Below, piece after piece: positions 22,281 to 34,776 of a stretch of 64,000 nt of DNA. Origin of the DNA: Littorina saxatilis (lineage: Eukaryota > Mollusca > Gastropoda > Littorinimorpha > Littorinidae); assembly GCF_037325665.1 (NCBI RefSeq), contig NC_090259.1, positions 35,695,914 through 35,759,913 on the forward strand, read 5' to 3'. A program made the translations under genes and the position numbers. Under the pieces are notes generated by a model. That model worked only from the letters and a program-made list of their open reading frames with translations, ran no database searches and was not told where the DNA came from. Numbering within the stretch: position 1 is the stretch's first letter; every line of letters begins with the position of its first letter.

Positions 22281-22466
22281 TTATGTCCCCTTCTTTTTCT
22301 TTTTGCCAGGCGTGGTGGGCTGGGACTTGGTGGGTAGGTGGGAGCGCTGGGAGTCAAGGCGACTGGACTGCACCTTCATGATGAGGCTGAAGAAGTCTTC
22401 ATCAGGCACTGTGGGGTGGGGCAGCTCCTTGGGCAGCTCACTGCGCTGGTCTTCTAACCTCGATGC
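22281..22466 (-). CDS. GPSM2: GPSM2 last coding exon: end of GoLoco 3, GoLoco 4, stop
   Basis: The acceptor TGTGGTTGCAG precedes GCATCGAGG, phase 0. It encodes 61 residues and a TAA stop. ASRLEDQR completes GoLoco 3. The spacer HPTVPDEDFF matches the vertebrate spacer (GPTVPDEDFF). GoLoco 4 is FFSLIMKVQSSRLDSQR. The protein ends in a short tail with five lysines, shorter than the vertebrate C-terminus. Confidence 0.95.
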   Translation of the reverse strand, partial: ASRLEDQRSELPKELPHPTVPDEDFFSLIMKVQSSRLDSQRSHLPTKSQPTTPGKKKKKGT

Positions 22467-25400
22467 CTGCAACCACAACACAAACCTTACACTGCTGCCA
22501 CAGTCTGCAACTCTAACAAATGTCTGCGTCTCCAGCCTTCTTACAACATTGTTACTAGTTCAACATCTTAATGAGTCACATAAAAACAAGTAAGTAAAGA
22601 CAAAATCTGGTGACACAAGTCAAGGCATGAAAACTTATTATTTTACAAGGAAATTCCTCGTTTCTTTCTTTCTAGTTTTTCTTAGTACAATTCCTCAGTT
22701 TTAACCATTTTCCACAGAAAAGTCGTGAAAAAAAGAGTATGGGTCGGCAAGGGAAATAACCCATCTGTCTGCAACGGGATAAATAGCAAATCGTAGCGTT
22801 CACAAATGGTTTGATTCAAGTAAATGTTGACTTCCTGTTACATAAATTTGAATACGGGCATGCCTGGTTGAGATGCTGCATTTCGCTTTACGACTTGAAA
22901 TGTGATTATTTCGCAAATTCAACAGAGCAGAAAAGTTAAACAGTTGAAAGAAGCGTTGAAGAACGATTGGAGACAGAGAATGTCAACCACATTTCCGACG
23001 GCATTCAGACATGCATGAAAACTTCCTCAGTGAGTTTGCTTGGATTTCTTGTCTTCAGCAAAGTTTGTGAAGTAGCTATGAAAGTTTCAGCATTTTCCCT
23101 AAGTTTAAATGCAGTCACTGATATCTCCTTTTTCTTTCGAATACATCACCTCAATTTAATTAATAGGAGTTACCTTACTTACGAGTGCTAGAATGAGAAG
23201 CGTCCCTTCTTACCAGATCGTAAACAACGTCACTATAAACTCTAGATTTCCATCAGTACAGTGAAAACTGTCAAATACGGTCACTGGACTTAGCGGACAC
23301 TCGCAGAATACGGACAGTCAGTCTCGGCACGGACTGCTTTACACTGTAAAACACCTGTACGTTACGGCCACCTCGGCATTACGGACGCGGACACGTATTT
23401 TGGGTCCATAATAAGTGTGTGCGGCCAGATCAAAGGCATTGTGATAGCTGGGTGGCCTTGTTAAAAGACACGACCTTCTTCCCAGGGGTCAATGACCCAG
23501 TTTTTGCCATGAGAGGTGGTTCCCCTGTCATATCTGAGAGAGGAAACACTTCCTGCATCGGGGTCAGTGACCGGTCGGTGACCGAGTTTAACAGAGTGGA
23601 AATCTGTGTGTGCGGCCAGATCAAAGGCAGGGCAGTACCTAGTAGCTGAAACATGCATTATCACAAGTTTTTAAACTTGTTTTACAACAGTCAATATTAA
23701 ATGTTTCTCTATTTAATCTAAACAGCTTCTGTTTTTCTTATAAATGTACATGTACATGTGCAGTACTCTCTCTCTCTCTCAACTTGACTTTGTCGCGTTT
23801 ACTTGCACCTGTCTAATAAGGACACCTGCAGAATAAGGACACTTTTGTCTGGTCCCAAGGGTGTCCTTATTTGACAGGTTTTACTGTATACCATTAAGGG
23901 AATAGTCTCCCCCTTGTCAGGTAGTACCTCTCCGCGAGCCAGTTTCAAATTCTTGCTACGGGCAACTAGACATGTAAAGACTTTCTCCGTCCAACAAGAC
24001 TTCCTTCACAGGAACTTCAGCCAGTCACCTTCAATCACTGCACACATATACTTCTGTTCTGTTCTAGTGCACCACAATTTAGTGTACATTACTCTTTGAA
24101 TGGCATATTATGAGTAATATACAGTTGAAACCATGCCTTAGTGACATAAATAAACTTGATTGTTACGTAACACATGAGTATTACACTCAGCTGAGCTTTT
24201 ATTTCATCCAAGATCGAGCCAAGAGCAAGGCTCTGAATAACACTAGCAGATTTCAGGGGCTATTCCCTCAAGCAAGGCAGGGGAACTTCCTCTACTGTTT
24301 TCACGCCTCTACTTATTCCTGGTCCTCAGGCAGAACCACAGCCCACAATATCAGGCACTCTGAGGCGATACCTTTAGAAAGCACAGGAAGAGACAGGCTT
24401 CCCTTTCGCCCTGACATCACCAAGGATCGTTCCAACAGCTCAGACAGACCCCTCCAGCTGTCAGATGAGACGTCCACTGGGCCAAGCATGAAGAGGATCT
24501 CCTTGGGGTAGCTGCAGCCTCGCCCTGGAACCTCTCCCTTGACGTGACCCAGAAACACAGCTGTTGACAGGCCTGGGCCCCTCCCGCCGCTAACATTGTC
24601 AGGGATCCCCATTATGATGGCGGCTTCAGGTATCTTGACTACCAGCGTTCAGTGCTGCAAACCTAGACCTATAGCAATGCATCAGTGCCAGAAGGACAGA
24701 CCCCCCCCCCCCCTTCCAGTCTACCACCTGACTGGCTGGTGAACACTCATGGAACAAGACCAAACACTTTATGCCTGACTACATACGGCAGTGCCTGGCT
24801 ACACAGAAGTCTGGAAGTGTGAGGAAGAACGCCCAGAGCCCCTTAGTTGATCTTCATCACCTTGAATGGAGAGCCCGGGAACAGACTACTTCCAATTCAG
24901 TAGGGGGGCGACTATCCTCAACCCGGCGGGTCCCCAGGTGGCGGATAGGGGAACGGCCCCCAGATATGGGGGCCAGCTGCGAATATAGAATAAGCAGTCC
25001 CGGACCAACTAGCGGTGCCTCTACCAGGACGGGGTGGGGTGGCAGATGGCACTGACTACACTATAAATGCCCTGCGTGTCTGATGACGATTACACCATGC
25101 GAGTAAGAGCCGCATTAAAAGCTCTAGCCCCGGGGTGGGACCCCCGGTAAGAAATCCCCCATGTGTTCCCAGGGTTAGGTTTTTGAGCCAGGAACTAAGG
25201 GCGGGGTAACCCTGAAAGAAACCTAAGGGCTAAAGTCGGAGGATCTGGGCCAACAGGCGCACCTTAACCAATCACAGATCCACGCAAATCGCAAAATGAA
25301 ATGTCGACAGTCAGCGAACGACAAGAAGAAGAATGGAGAGCCACTGGAAAGAGGCTACAACGTTCACATCTGGGAGCCGCCCGAGCAGTTCCAAGATGGC

Positions 25401-28400
25401 ACCTGTAATCTGCATACAGATCACCACAGCCAAACAGTGGCCTGTCTGATCTAGTCAGAAGTCCTGCTGAGATCACAAGATGGATCTCAGTGAGTAGCAT
25501 GCCAGACACCCTCATGAGTTGGACAAGAGTTGTCACTCCACCAATAAGTATTCAGAGAGGCCTCAAAGTCACTGGGACTCCACAGGTAGACCTATTACCA
25601 TAAGTTGGGAACACAAGGCAGATCTTGGCCTCCCCAGCTCTGGACCCCTTGGCGTTGGCAGTAGACTTCATCAGTTTAGACTGATCATGGATGTGCCCTC
25701 ATGCTTCCCCCTGGGCCTTATAAGCATTTGAGAGTTGGTAGGGGGTCTGGTATTCCATAGTCGAAGTCCACAAGCTCCATCAGGACCCACAAACCTCAAG
25801 TTTAAATCGGTGTGCTGTTATCCTCTCAGAAGCAGAGTAGTAGTAGAGAGAACCACTACAACATATTCCCCCTCACTTTACATTAAGTGTAGGAAATTGT
25901 GAGTAAGAGGCATGTTTTCCCCTTAGGCAATACAGCTGGCTGATTTCACTGGCTGTTCTAGGGCAAACACCTGACACCCATAACCATTAAAGGGTATGCC
26001 TATAGAACATTAGTCCTGGCACCTACAGGCGTTTAGGCACACACAAGAACATTGCTGACAGGATTTCAGCTCTGCACACTGGCGCTTACTTCCTGTCACT
26101 CTGGAGGGGCAGCTAAGTCAGCCTGAATGTACACTGGTATATGAGCCTGCCATCTACATTCAGAGAGGATATGGTCAGAAAGGATATTCAATCCTGCTGC
26201 TAGCACAAATTCATAGCCAGAGAAGGCTTCCAACAGCTGGCATCATCAGGCCTTCCTCAGGCCAGAAAGCTACAGGATCTCTGAGAACTCCAGTCATAGC
26301 GATGCTCCTCCCTGAAACTTATCACGCATTCGAGGAATCGCAACCTCCGGATGCCCCACAAACCATTCCTCATCCTTTTCGGTTGGGCACCTGATCCGCT
26401 GACAGAACTTAACATTGCTTTGGAGTTTGGTTGCCCTAAGCCGCTAAATGGCAGTCATAACCGCAACCCAATGTTGATAGACAAAGCGATTACAGGAATA
26501 GTAACAACCTCCAAGTAGAGATCCAGCTCTACATTTGGCAATTGGGACTTTCTGTCGATCGTCCCTCTCTGGAGCAAGTTGACTCAGTGGCAACAATGCA
26601 ACATGCAACTCACCAGACTCAGCGATTCTTGCTTCTCAGTTCAAAGATCCATCCTTTTCTTCCCCTGATATTACAGGGGGGATTCCGGACAAATGGACCG
26701 AGTCGGGTGAGTAGACACTAGATTTACCGGTGGCAAGTCAAGTCTCCATCCTGTTATCTACTCTCCTATTAGTTTAATTGAGGTGATGTATTCGAAAGAA
26801 ATACGTATTTTTAACAAGTAAAATGACTATTTCTAAGAATACTCACCTCAATTTAACCAGAGACCCTCCTGCCAACCCAGCTATTGACTTAAGTAGCTTC
26901 GAATTGAAACTGGCTAGTCTGGGCATTAGTAATTGCGCGGAGAGGTACTACTGGACAAGGGGGAGACTACTCCCTTAATGGCATACTGACGGAAATCTAG
27001 AGTTTATAGCGACCTTGTTTACGATCTGGTAACAAGGAACTCTTCTCAGTCTAGCCCTCGTAAGTAACTGGTAACTCCTTTTAGTTAAATTGAGGTGAGC
27101 ATTCTTAGAAATAGTCATTTTACTTGTAAAAAATACGTTTTTCCCTACCATGAAAAAGGTTCAGCAGATGTGCTCAAAAGACGGTACAGTTCTTGAAGGT
27201 TTTAAAGAAGTGTTGTGACGCCAAACAACATTCCTTTTCAAGTTAACATGCAGAAAAGATTGCGTGAATTGCGATGTGAAAATGAGCTCAAAAAGCTGAA
27301 AACTGCTGAGGAAAGATATGATGCAAATATCTAATTTTCAAGCTTTAAAATGACATTTCTCGTAATTAAGTTATCAAACCGTCTACAGCACCGGACCCAA
27401 ATGACATTTGTCAGCCTATTCAATGGTTCTCCATCTCTGCATTTTGCCTTTTCAAAAAAATGTTCTCAACAAAAAGAAGCGACTATTTTGTGCATTTGTA
27501 GACTATGAAAAAGCGTTTGATAAAGTTCGCCGTGCATTTTTATGGGAGAAATTAGTTAGTTCTGATGTTAATGGGAAGTTTTTAAAAACTGTAAGAAATT
27601 TGTATGAAAATGCCAAGTCTTGCATTGAAGTTAATAGTGAGTGTTCTGGATATTTTCCCAGTTTGTGTGGAGTTAGACAAGGGGAAAACTTGTCACCGCT
27701 GTTTTTTGCTCTATTTTTAAATGATCTAAAGCCTTTTCTGTTGGAAAACAGTAATGGTTTACAATCTATGTCAAGAGAGGCTATTGTGGTTGGAATGGAT
27801 GATACTGATGTAAATGCTTTGTTTCAAATGTTTTTATTACTGTATGCGGATGATACTGTGATCTGCTCAGAGTCTGAAAAAAACCTGCAAGAATGTTTAA
27901 AATGGCGTCTAAATATTAATGTAAACAAAACGAAAGTTATAGTTTTTTTCAGAGGTAAAATTAGAAATAAACCATTGTTTACGTATAATGGCAATTTAAT
28001 CGAAGTAGTGTTTGATGTAATGTACTTGGGCCTTAAGACTAATTATAATAATAAATTTTCAGTCGCACAGAAGAATCTATATGATCGTGCCTCAAGGGCA
28101 ATGTTCGTTCTTTTGCGTACTTGTAGACAATTGTCACTGCCTGTGGACATACAAGTTGACCTGTTCGATAAAATGATTGCTCCAATTTTACTGTACGGAT
28201 GTGAAGTTTTGGTTCCTGTGAACTTGCTACTAAACTTCAATTGCGTTTTTATAAAATGGTTTTCAAACTAAAAAAATCAACTCCAAATGCTATGATATTT
28301 GGTGAACTTGGAAGATATCCACTAGAAGTTAATATAAAATGTAGAATGCTTTGCTATTGGTATAAACTGATTAGTCCTATTCATAAAAATAAATTTTCAA

Positions 28401-31400
28401 GTATTGTGTATTGCTTTACTTATAAATTGTATATCAACAAGATGATTGAATCTAATTATTTATGTTTTATTGAAAAAAACTTAAATGAAATTTGTCTCTC
28501 TGGCCTTTGGACTTTTCAAGAAAATGTTCAATACTCAAGCGCATGGTTTAAAAAGAAAGTAAAAAGAAGCTTGTATGACCAGTATATATCCATAAATGGT
28601 TTACAGATATTGGAACAAAAAATATGTTTTGGAATTATCGAATGTTTAAAGATATTTTTGCATGTGAAGACTATGTCACACACCTGCCATATCAGCAATG
28701 TGTTTCAATGATGAAGTTTAGAACATTAAACAACAATTTGCCTGTACAGAAAGAACGTTATCTTAACATCCCGAGGTCAGAAAGAACTTGCACCAAATGT
28801 GTATCACAAGACAGGTGATGAATTCCATTATTTATTTGTCTGTGATTTTTTCAAAGAAGAAAGAGCTGAGTTGTTACCACCTTACTATTGGAAAAAACCT
28901 AATGCACTTAAATTTAAAAAGTTGTTTGCTACTAAGAAAAAGAAATTGCTAAAGAATATTTTGGACTTTATTAATAGAATTTGTAACAGTTTTTCATAAT
29001 TTTTTACATTTAGTCAAGTTTTAACGTAGAGGGGGGAATCGAGACGAGGGTTGTGGTGTATGTGTGTGTGTGTGTGAGTGTGTCTGTGTGTGTGTGTAGA
29101 GCGATTCAGACCAAACTACTGGACCGATCTTTATGAAATTTGACATGACAGTTCCTGGGAATGATATCCCCGGACGTTTTTTTCTTTTTTTCGATAAATA
29201 CCTTTGATGACGTCATATCCGGCTTTTTGTAAAAGTTGAGGCGGCACTGTCACACCCTCATTTTTCAATCAAATTGATTGAAATTTTGGCCCAGCAATCT
29301 TCGACGAAGGCCGGACTTCGGTATTGCATTTCAGCTTGGTGGCTTAAAAATTAATTAATGACTTTGGTCATTAAAAATCTGAAAATTGTAAAAAAAAAAA
29401 AATTTTTTTTTAAAACGATCCAAATTTACGTTTATCTTATTCTTCATCATTTTCTGATTCCAAAAACATATAAATATGTTATATTTGGATTAAAAACAAG
29501 CTCTGAAAATTTAAAATATAAAAATTATTATTAAAATAAAATTTCCGAAATTGATTTAAAAACAATTTCATCTTATTCCTTGTGGGTTCCTGATTCCAAA
29601 AACATATAGATGTGATATGTTTGGATTAAAAACACGCTCAGAAAGTTAAAAAGAATAGAGATAAAGAAAAGCGTGCTATCCTTCTCAGCGCAACTACTAC
29701 CCCGCTCTTCTTGTCAATTTCACTGCCTGTGCATCGAGCGGTGGACTGACGATGCTACGAGTATACGCTCTTGCTGTAAAAATGCAGTGAGTTCAGTTTC
29801 ATTCTGTTAGTTCGACAGCTTGACTAAATGTTGTAATTTCGCCGTACGCGACTTGTTTATTTACTCTATTAGCATATATCATGATTGTATTGATTGTATT
29901 TATGGGTTATGGACTAATAAAACTTGAACTTGAACTTTAATTTTTAGGATTGGAATGCATTATTCACAACTCTTCCCTCGTGCCAGGGACTCAAGGTCAC
30001 ATTTACAGAAGTACAGTTAAGTGTCCATTTTAACTTAATTTAAGGTTCTGAAAATGTAACATCCCTTTCAGCTTGTGAAAGCTTTGCTCCCTGACAGGAG
30101 TGTTGCCCCTGGACCTTACTGTGCCTACTCCCCGCATCCCCGCCTTTTTTCCCTCAGATTTTTTAAGTCAACTGTTTTCATGCCTGACAAATCCAAAACC
30201 ATCTGAAACATTAACCGGCTACATGAAACACTTTGGGCTCCTGAAGAGGTTCTCTCAGCCTATATTCAATGTGTGCAAGAGAGGTATAGCAGGCATCAAA
30301 GGAAAAGACGTGATCAATGTTGTGTTATGCAGCACTGACACAGCTCGTTTTAATGACTCGATCCCAGATCAAGCCTGCGTTACTGGACTGCAAGGTCTTG
30401 CTTCATAGAAGCTTAGGAAATGAATCTCGCTATCTCAACAACCCTACAATGTGGTCTTTGCAGATTATTGTACTAAAGCACTGTCGGAGTGCAATTCAAC
30501 AATGTTCTCGCCTGAAAAGCTGCAAGTACGCCTTTAGCGATTTATTTTAAAGAATTAATTTTGTATTAATGTAGTTGCCTCCCTTGCAGAAATAAAAAGC
30601 ACTAGCCATTGAAAAACGAGTTGCAGTTGTTTCCCTTGTTATCCTCACTTTAGTTACCTTGCTACTCGATGTGGTTTTCTTTATTTTTGAATTGTTGATT
30701 TTTTTTCTTCTGTTTGTTTGTGCTGTTGTTGTTGTTTGTAGGGGGGGCACTTTGGTTCATGGACTTGTATTTTTGTCGGTAAAGCGCTTTCTGGTTAGCA
30801 GACCATTGCTACTTTCAAATGAAGTTTTTGCCTCGAATAATGTGAATTAGCTATTGAGAGCTACCTTAATCGAAAACAGTGAAGACCATCATCAAGAGAT
30901 GCAACTACCACCACTACTAAACTTACAGTCTTACTTACACTAAGAGCTGCCCAAATAAGAACACCAATGATGAAAGAACAGAAATAATGACAAAAACATC
31001 AACAGCCGCAATAACAACTGCATGATGACTAAAAATGAAATAAAATTACATCCACAACCACTACCAAAGAAAGGAAATTAAACAACTTTGATACCATCAG
31101 TGCATGATGCATTAACCAGCAGTGACGACAGCAACAACAGCCCCAGCGACGTACACCACTAAGCAGAAACACTCAACAGCTAAAACCACTATGACTACCA
31201 CAACAACCACAGCCTCAGTGACTGAGAGCCTCCCAATGTCAAACAACTACAGCAGACTTCCACTAACTCGCGGTCCACTAAATTGCAAATTCGGCTATAT
31301 CGCGGAGACCTCTTGGACCCCGAAAAAAACAGGACCGACCTTTTTACAAAATTAGTCACATAAAGTATAGTAAAAAAAGTATAGTACAGATCATGACATT

Positions 31401-33647
31401 TTTTTCTATCTTAACCACGCTATCTCTCTCTGGGTTCGATGGGCTTTCATCATCTGGGGTGGGACTCTTGTGATGAAAAAAGAGGAAATCCCTTCATTCT
31501 AGTTTTTTTTTTTTTTAATGGTAACTTAAAATCTGTGCAATCTGGTGCATTTTGAGACTAAAATTCAACTCGTTTGGATCAGGTAAAAAAGACATTCTCC
31601 TCACCCCCCCCACCCCCCAAAAAAATCCCAACCAAACATAAAAAACAATTTCACACAACAATGGTAACATTGTAATGGTGCATATTTATGTAATGAACCA
31701 TGTATCCATAATCCAATACTGGCAATAGTATGATCAAAGTGACGCCCCAATGCATTGAAGCTCAACATGACTCTTAGTTATCAGGAGTTTTCAGACAGCA
31801 CAATTTAACTCTCAAGCCTCCAGTGTTCTGTTCCATCTTCACTTCTCTCCATATCATTCAGTCAACAAGTTATAGATACTGTGATGAAATTGGACGCGGA
31901 AAAATAGATTACTCCAGCGGAATTCGTAAGTTGTGTCCGCGGAAATCCGCGGAAAAGTCCCACCTCTGATCATGCAGTAAATTGTCATTTCATGTTATCA
32001 GTCTCTCTCTCTTTCTCTCCCTCAGTCTCTCCAAATAGTGTTCTACGTGTGTGTGTGTTTTCAGGTTGTGTACATTACGGGTTGATCGAGACCTGCGAGC
32101 AAAAGAAAAACAAACCTTTCACGCGCACGTGCCCCACTCAGTCAAGAACTTTCATGCCACGATCGGTATCGTCAAATTGGCCACGTGCCTAAAGAGGTTA
32201 AGTGTCTGACCAGTCAGTATGAACACTCGAGTCCAGCTAATTGCGATCTCTGCTAGACGGTCCGGGTGGCCACAGGCGCCAATCAAGTGCTTAAACTGCG
32301 CTTCAGTCTTCTGCAATCTAGTCAGGCATGCAATTTAACACTCGAGTCCCGCTAATCGCGATCTCAGCTAGACGCCCCGGATTTTCTACAGGCGCCATGA
32401 AGTGCTTCAGCTTCTTGCGTTATAGCAGGTGGCAGAAAAAGCAAACAATCAAAGAAGAAATCTACATGCTTTCTGCCAAAGACAAAACGCGTGTCAACTC
32501 AGACTCACACAAAGCAAAACAAAACAAAACAAGTCGCGTAAGGCGAAATTACTACATGTGGAACTCACAGAATGAAACTGAACGCACTGCATTTTTTCAC
32601 AATGACCGTAGTCCGCCGCTAGTGCAAAAGGCAGTGAAAGTGATGAGCCTGTTTAGCGCGGTAGCGGTTACGCTGTGCTGCATAGCACGCTTTACTGTAC
32701 CTCTCTTCGTTTTAACTTTCTGAGCGTGTTTTTAATCCAAACATATCATATCTATATGTTTTTTGAATCAGGAACCGACAAGGAATAAGATGAAATTGTT
32801 TTTAAAACGATTTCGCAAATTTAATTTTAATCATAATTTTTATATTTTTAATTTTCAGAGCTTGTTTTTAATCCGAATATAACATATTTATATGTTTTTG
32901 GAATCAGAACATGATAAAGAATAAAATAAAAGTAATTTTGGATCGTTTTAGAAAAAAATAATTTTAATTACAATGTTCAGATTTTTAATGATCAAAAGTC
33001 ATTAATTAATTTTTAAGCCTCCATGCTGAAATGCAATACCGAAGTCCGGCCTTCGTCGAAGATTGCTGGGCCAAAATTTCAATCAATTTGATTGAAAAAT
33101 GAAGGTGTGACAGTGCCGCCTCAACTTTTACAAAAAGCCGGATACGACATCATAAAAGACATTTATCGAAAAAAATAAAAAAATGTCTGGGGATATCATA
33201 CCCAGGAACTCTCATGTAAAATTTCATAAAGATCGGTCCAGTAGTTTACTCTGAATCACTCTACACACACACACGCACAGACAGACGCACACACACACCC
33301 ACACACATACACCACGACCCTCGTCTCGATTCCCCCTCTATGTTAAAACATTTAGTCAAAACTTGACTAAATGTAAAAAGCTTATCCATGTAACTGACAC
33401 ATCTAAAAACGTAAACATTAACCAATGATTTTGATCCACCATTCATTCTGATCTAACTATCGTTGGTGTCAAATAGTATGTTGTCACTATAAGACCAGTG
33501 CTAAACCCAACATGTATTCATTACACGATTGCAAACGAGAGAAAGCTAGAGCTACAATGTCCCCCCCCCACCATGATCCCAACCAACCATACAACGGGCA
33601 CGTAAGCGCAGAAAAGACTGTGTGATAAAGTGTGTGTGTGTCAGAGA

Positions 33648-33734
<87 letters not shown>

Positions 33735-34720
33735 CGTGTTGATAAAGTAACAAGTGCGCGTTTCCAAACGAAATAAAATAATGTGGTAATTCACCATGGC
33801 TTGCGTTCTGTTCATTGTCAGTTAGTGTGTGTGTGTGCAGCAGTGAGTCGCTATACGCGTACAGTGTACGTCTGTGTCTGTCTGTCTGTGTCTGATTAAC
33901 TGGTAAGTTTGTGACGACGTATGAGTCGGAGAAAAAAAGAAAAGAAATTGTCATCTGCTGATAAAAGAAAACGTGTCATCGCAGTTAATCTTTTGAGAAC
34001 TTAGTTGCCAACAGAAGTGTCACACTTGCGAGAAACGCAGTAACACATATACATGAACATTGTAGCACAACCACATGCCAGGCGTGCATGCGCACGCGCA
34101 CACACGCACGCACATACACACATGCACGCACACACACATGCACTCACACGGCAAACGCACACACGCCAATGTGACGCTCACAGGCTTTTTGTGACCAACA
34201 AGGGAAATAACCGCGTTTTTCTGACTCAGAAGAGAATGCGGTTTCTTCCCTTTAATTGGACCCCAAACTGCATCGCGAATCAGATATATCGCGATCAAAA
34301 ATCTTTGGACCCCAAAGACCGCGAGTTAGTGGAAGTCTGCTGTACAACGTTTTCAACATCCATCATATGTTAGCCTTGGACACTGAGAGCTGCAGTCCAA
34401 CAACAGATAAAAAAAAAATGATATGCAAACGTGCGAGGTGTCTCAACAGCAACAGTCTCGCTGACAGAGAGGTTTTACCTTAAAGTTTCTTCATAACCCG
34501 GTTACCTATCAAGGATGGGCGTAGCTCAGTCGGTAGCGGCGCTGGCTTTAAACCAGTTGTCGCTATCGCCGTGGGTTTGTCCCTCAATTTGGCAAGTGAT
34601 TTATTTCCCAGAGTCAACTTTAAGCAGACTCTCCTCGGTGTTCGAACACCCCCATTTGCACGCATGCGCAAGATAAAGATCCCCAGTTCACAGCAAAAGT
34701 TTCAGGGCTTTGAAACATGA

Positions 34721-34776
<56 letters not shown>

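Larger units (their letters stand above)
27150..29940 (+). mobile_element. Degraded LINE, interrupted by an 850-bp repeat
   Basis: Non-LTR retrotransposon on the plus strand. The reverse transcriptase spans 27408-28271, with FVDYEKAFDKV, GVRQGENLSPLFFALF and a canonical YADDTVIC. The frame then shifts three times (near 28.25, 28.65 and 28.80 kb) through the C-terminal domain. That domain ends in a Cys-rich knuckle (RTCTKC, then H and C further on) and LKNILDFINRICNSF (to 28999). Part of the thumb after YADD seems shortened. The 3' end resumes after the inserted repeat (29858) and finishes with ACTAATAAAACTTGAACTTG, a short repeated tail. Upstream remnants (27150-27400) include a weak APDPNDI resembling the GPDGI block. 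The endonuclease is absent. The clade is not assignable by eye. Confidence 0.85.
31250..34342. mobile_element. Tigger/pogo-type element, 3.1 kb, no recognisable transposase
   Basis: The left end CAGCAGACTTCCACTAACTC followed by GCGGTCC is mirrored at the right (GACCGCGAGTTAGTGGAAGT then CTGCTG). The TA target is duplicated at 31248-31249 and 34343-34344. Both ends also share ATATCGCG and GGACCCC words. The interior contains the 850-bp repeat (32529-33378) and a long GT tract; no CENP-B-type or DDE domain was seen. It may be a deletion derivative or a composite swollen by later insertions. It lies within the 13.8-kb GPSM2 intron. Confidence 0.75.

Noticed and set aside
23419-23664. Short frames on both strands within the Tigger MITE
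   Set aside because: They overlap antisense, contain repeated MITE words and resemble no protein.
24313-24612. 99-codon minus frame in the GPSM2 intron, considered as an extra GPSM2 exon
   Set aside because: The exons at 36283 and 22466 join in phase within one GoLoco motif, leaving no room; the sequence has no GoLoco similarity and lies inside the inverted-end element.
30100-30408. 102-codon frame with a proline-rich start
   Set aside because: No domain, no splice support and atypical composition; chance frame in an intron.
33487-33954. 155-codon minus frame rich in His-Thr
   Set aside because: Translation of the (GT)n microsatellite.
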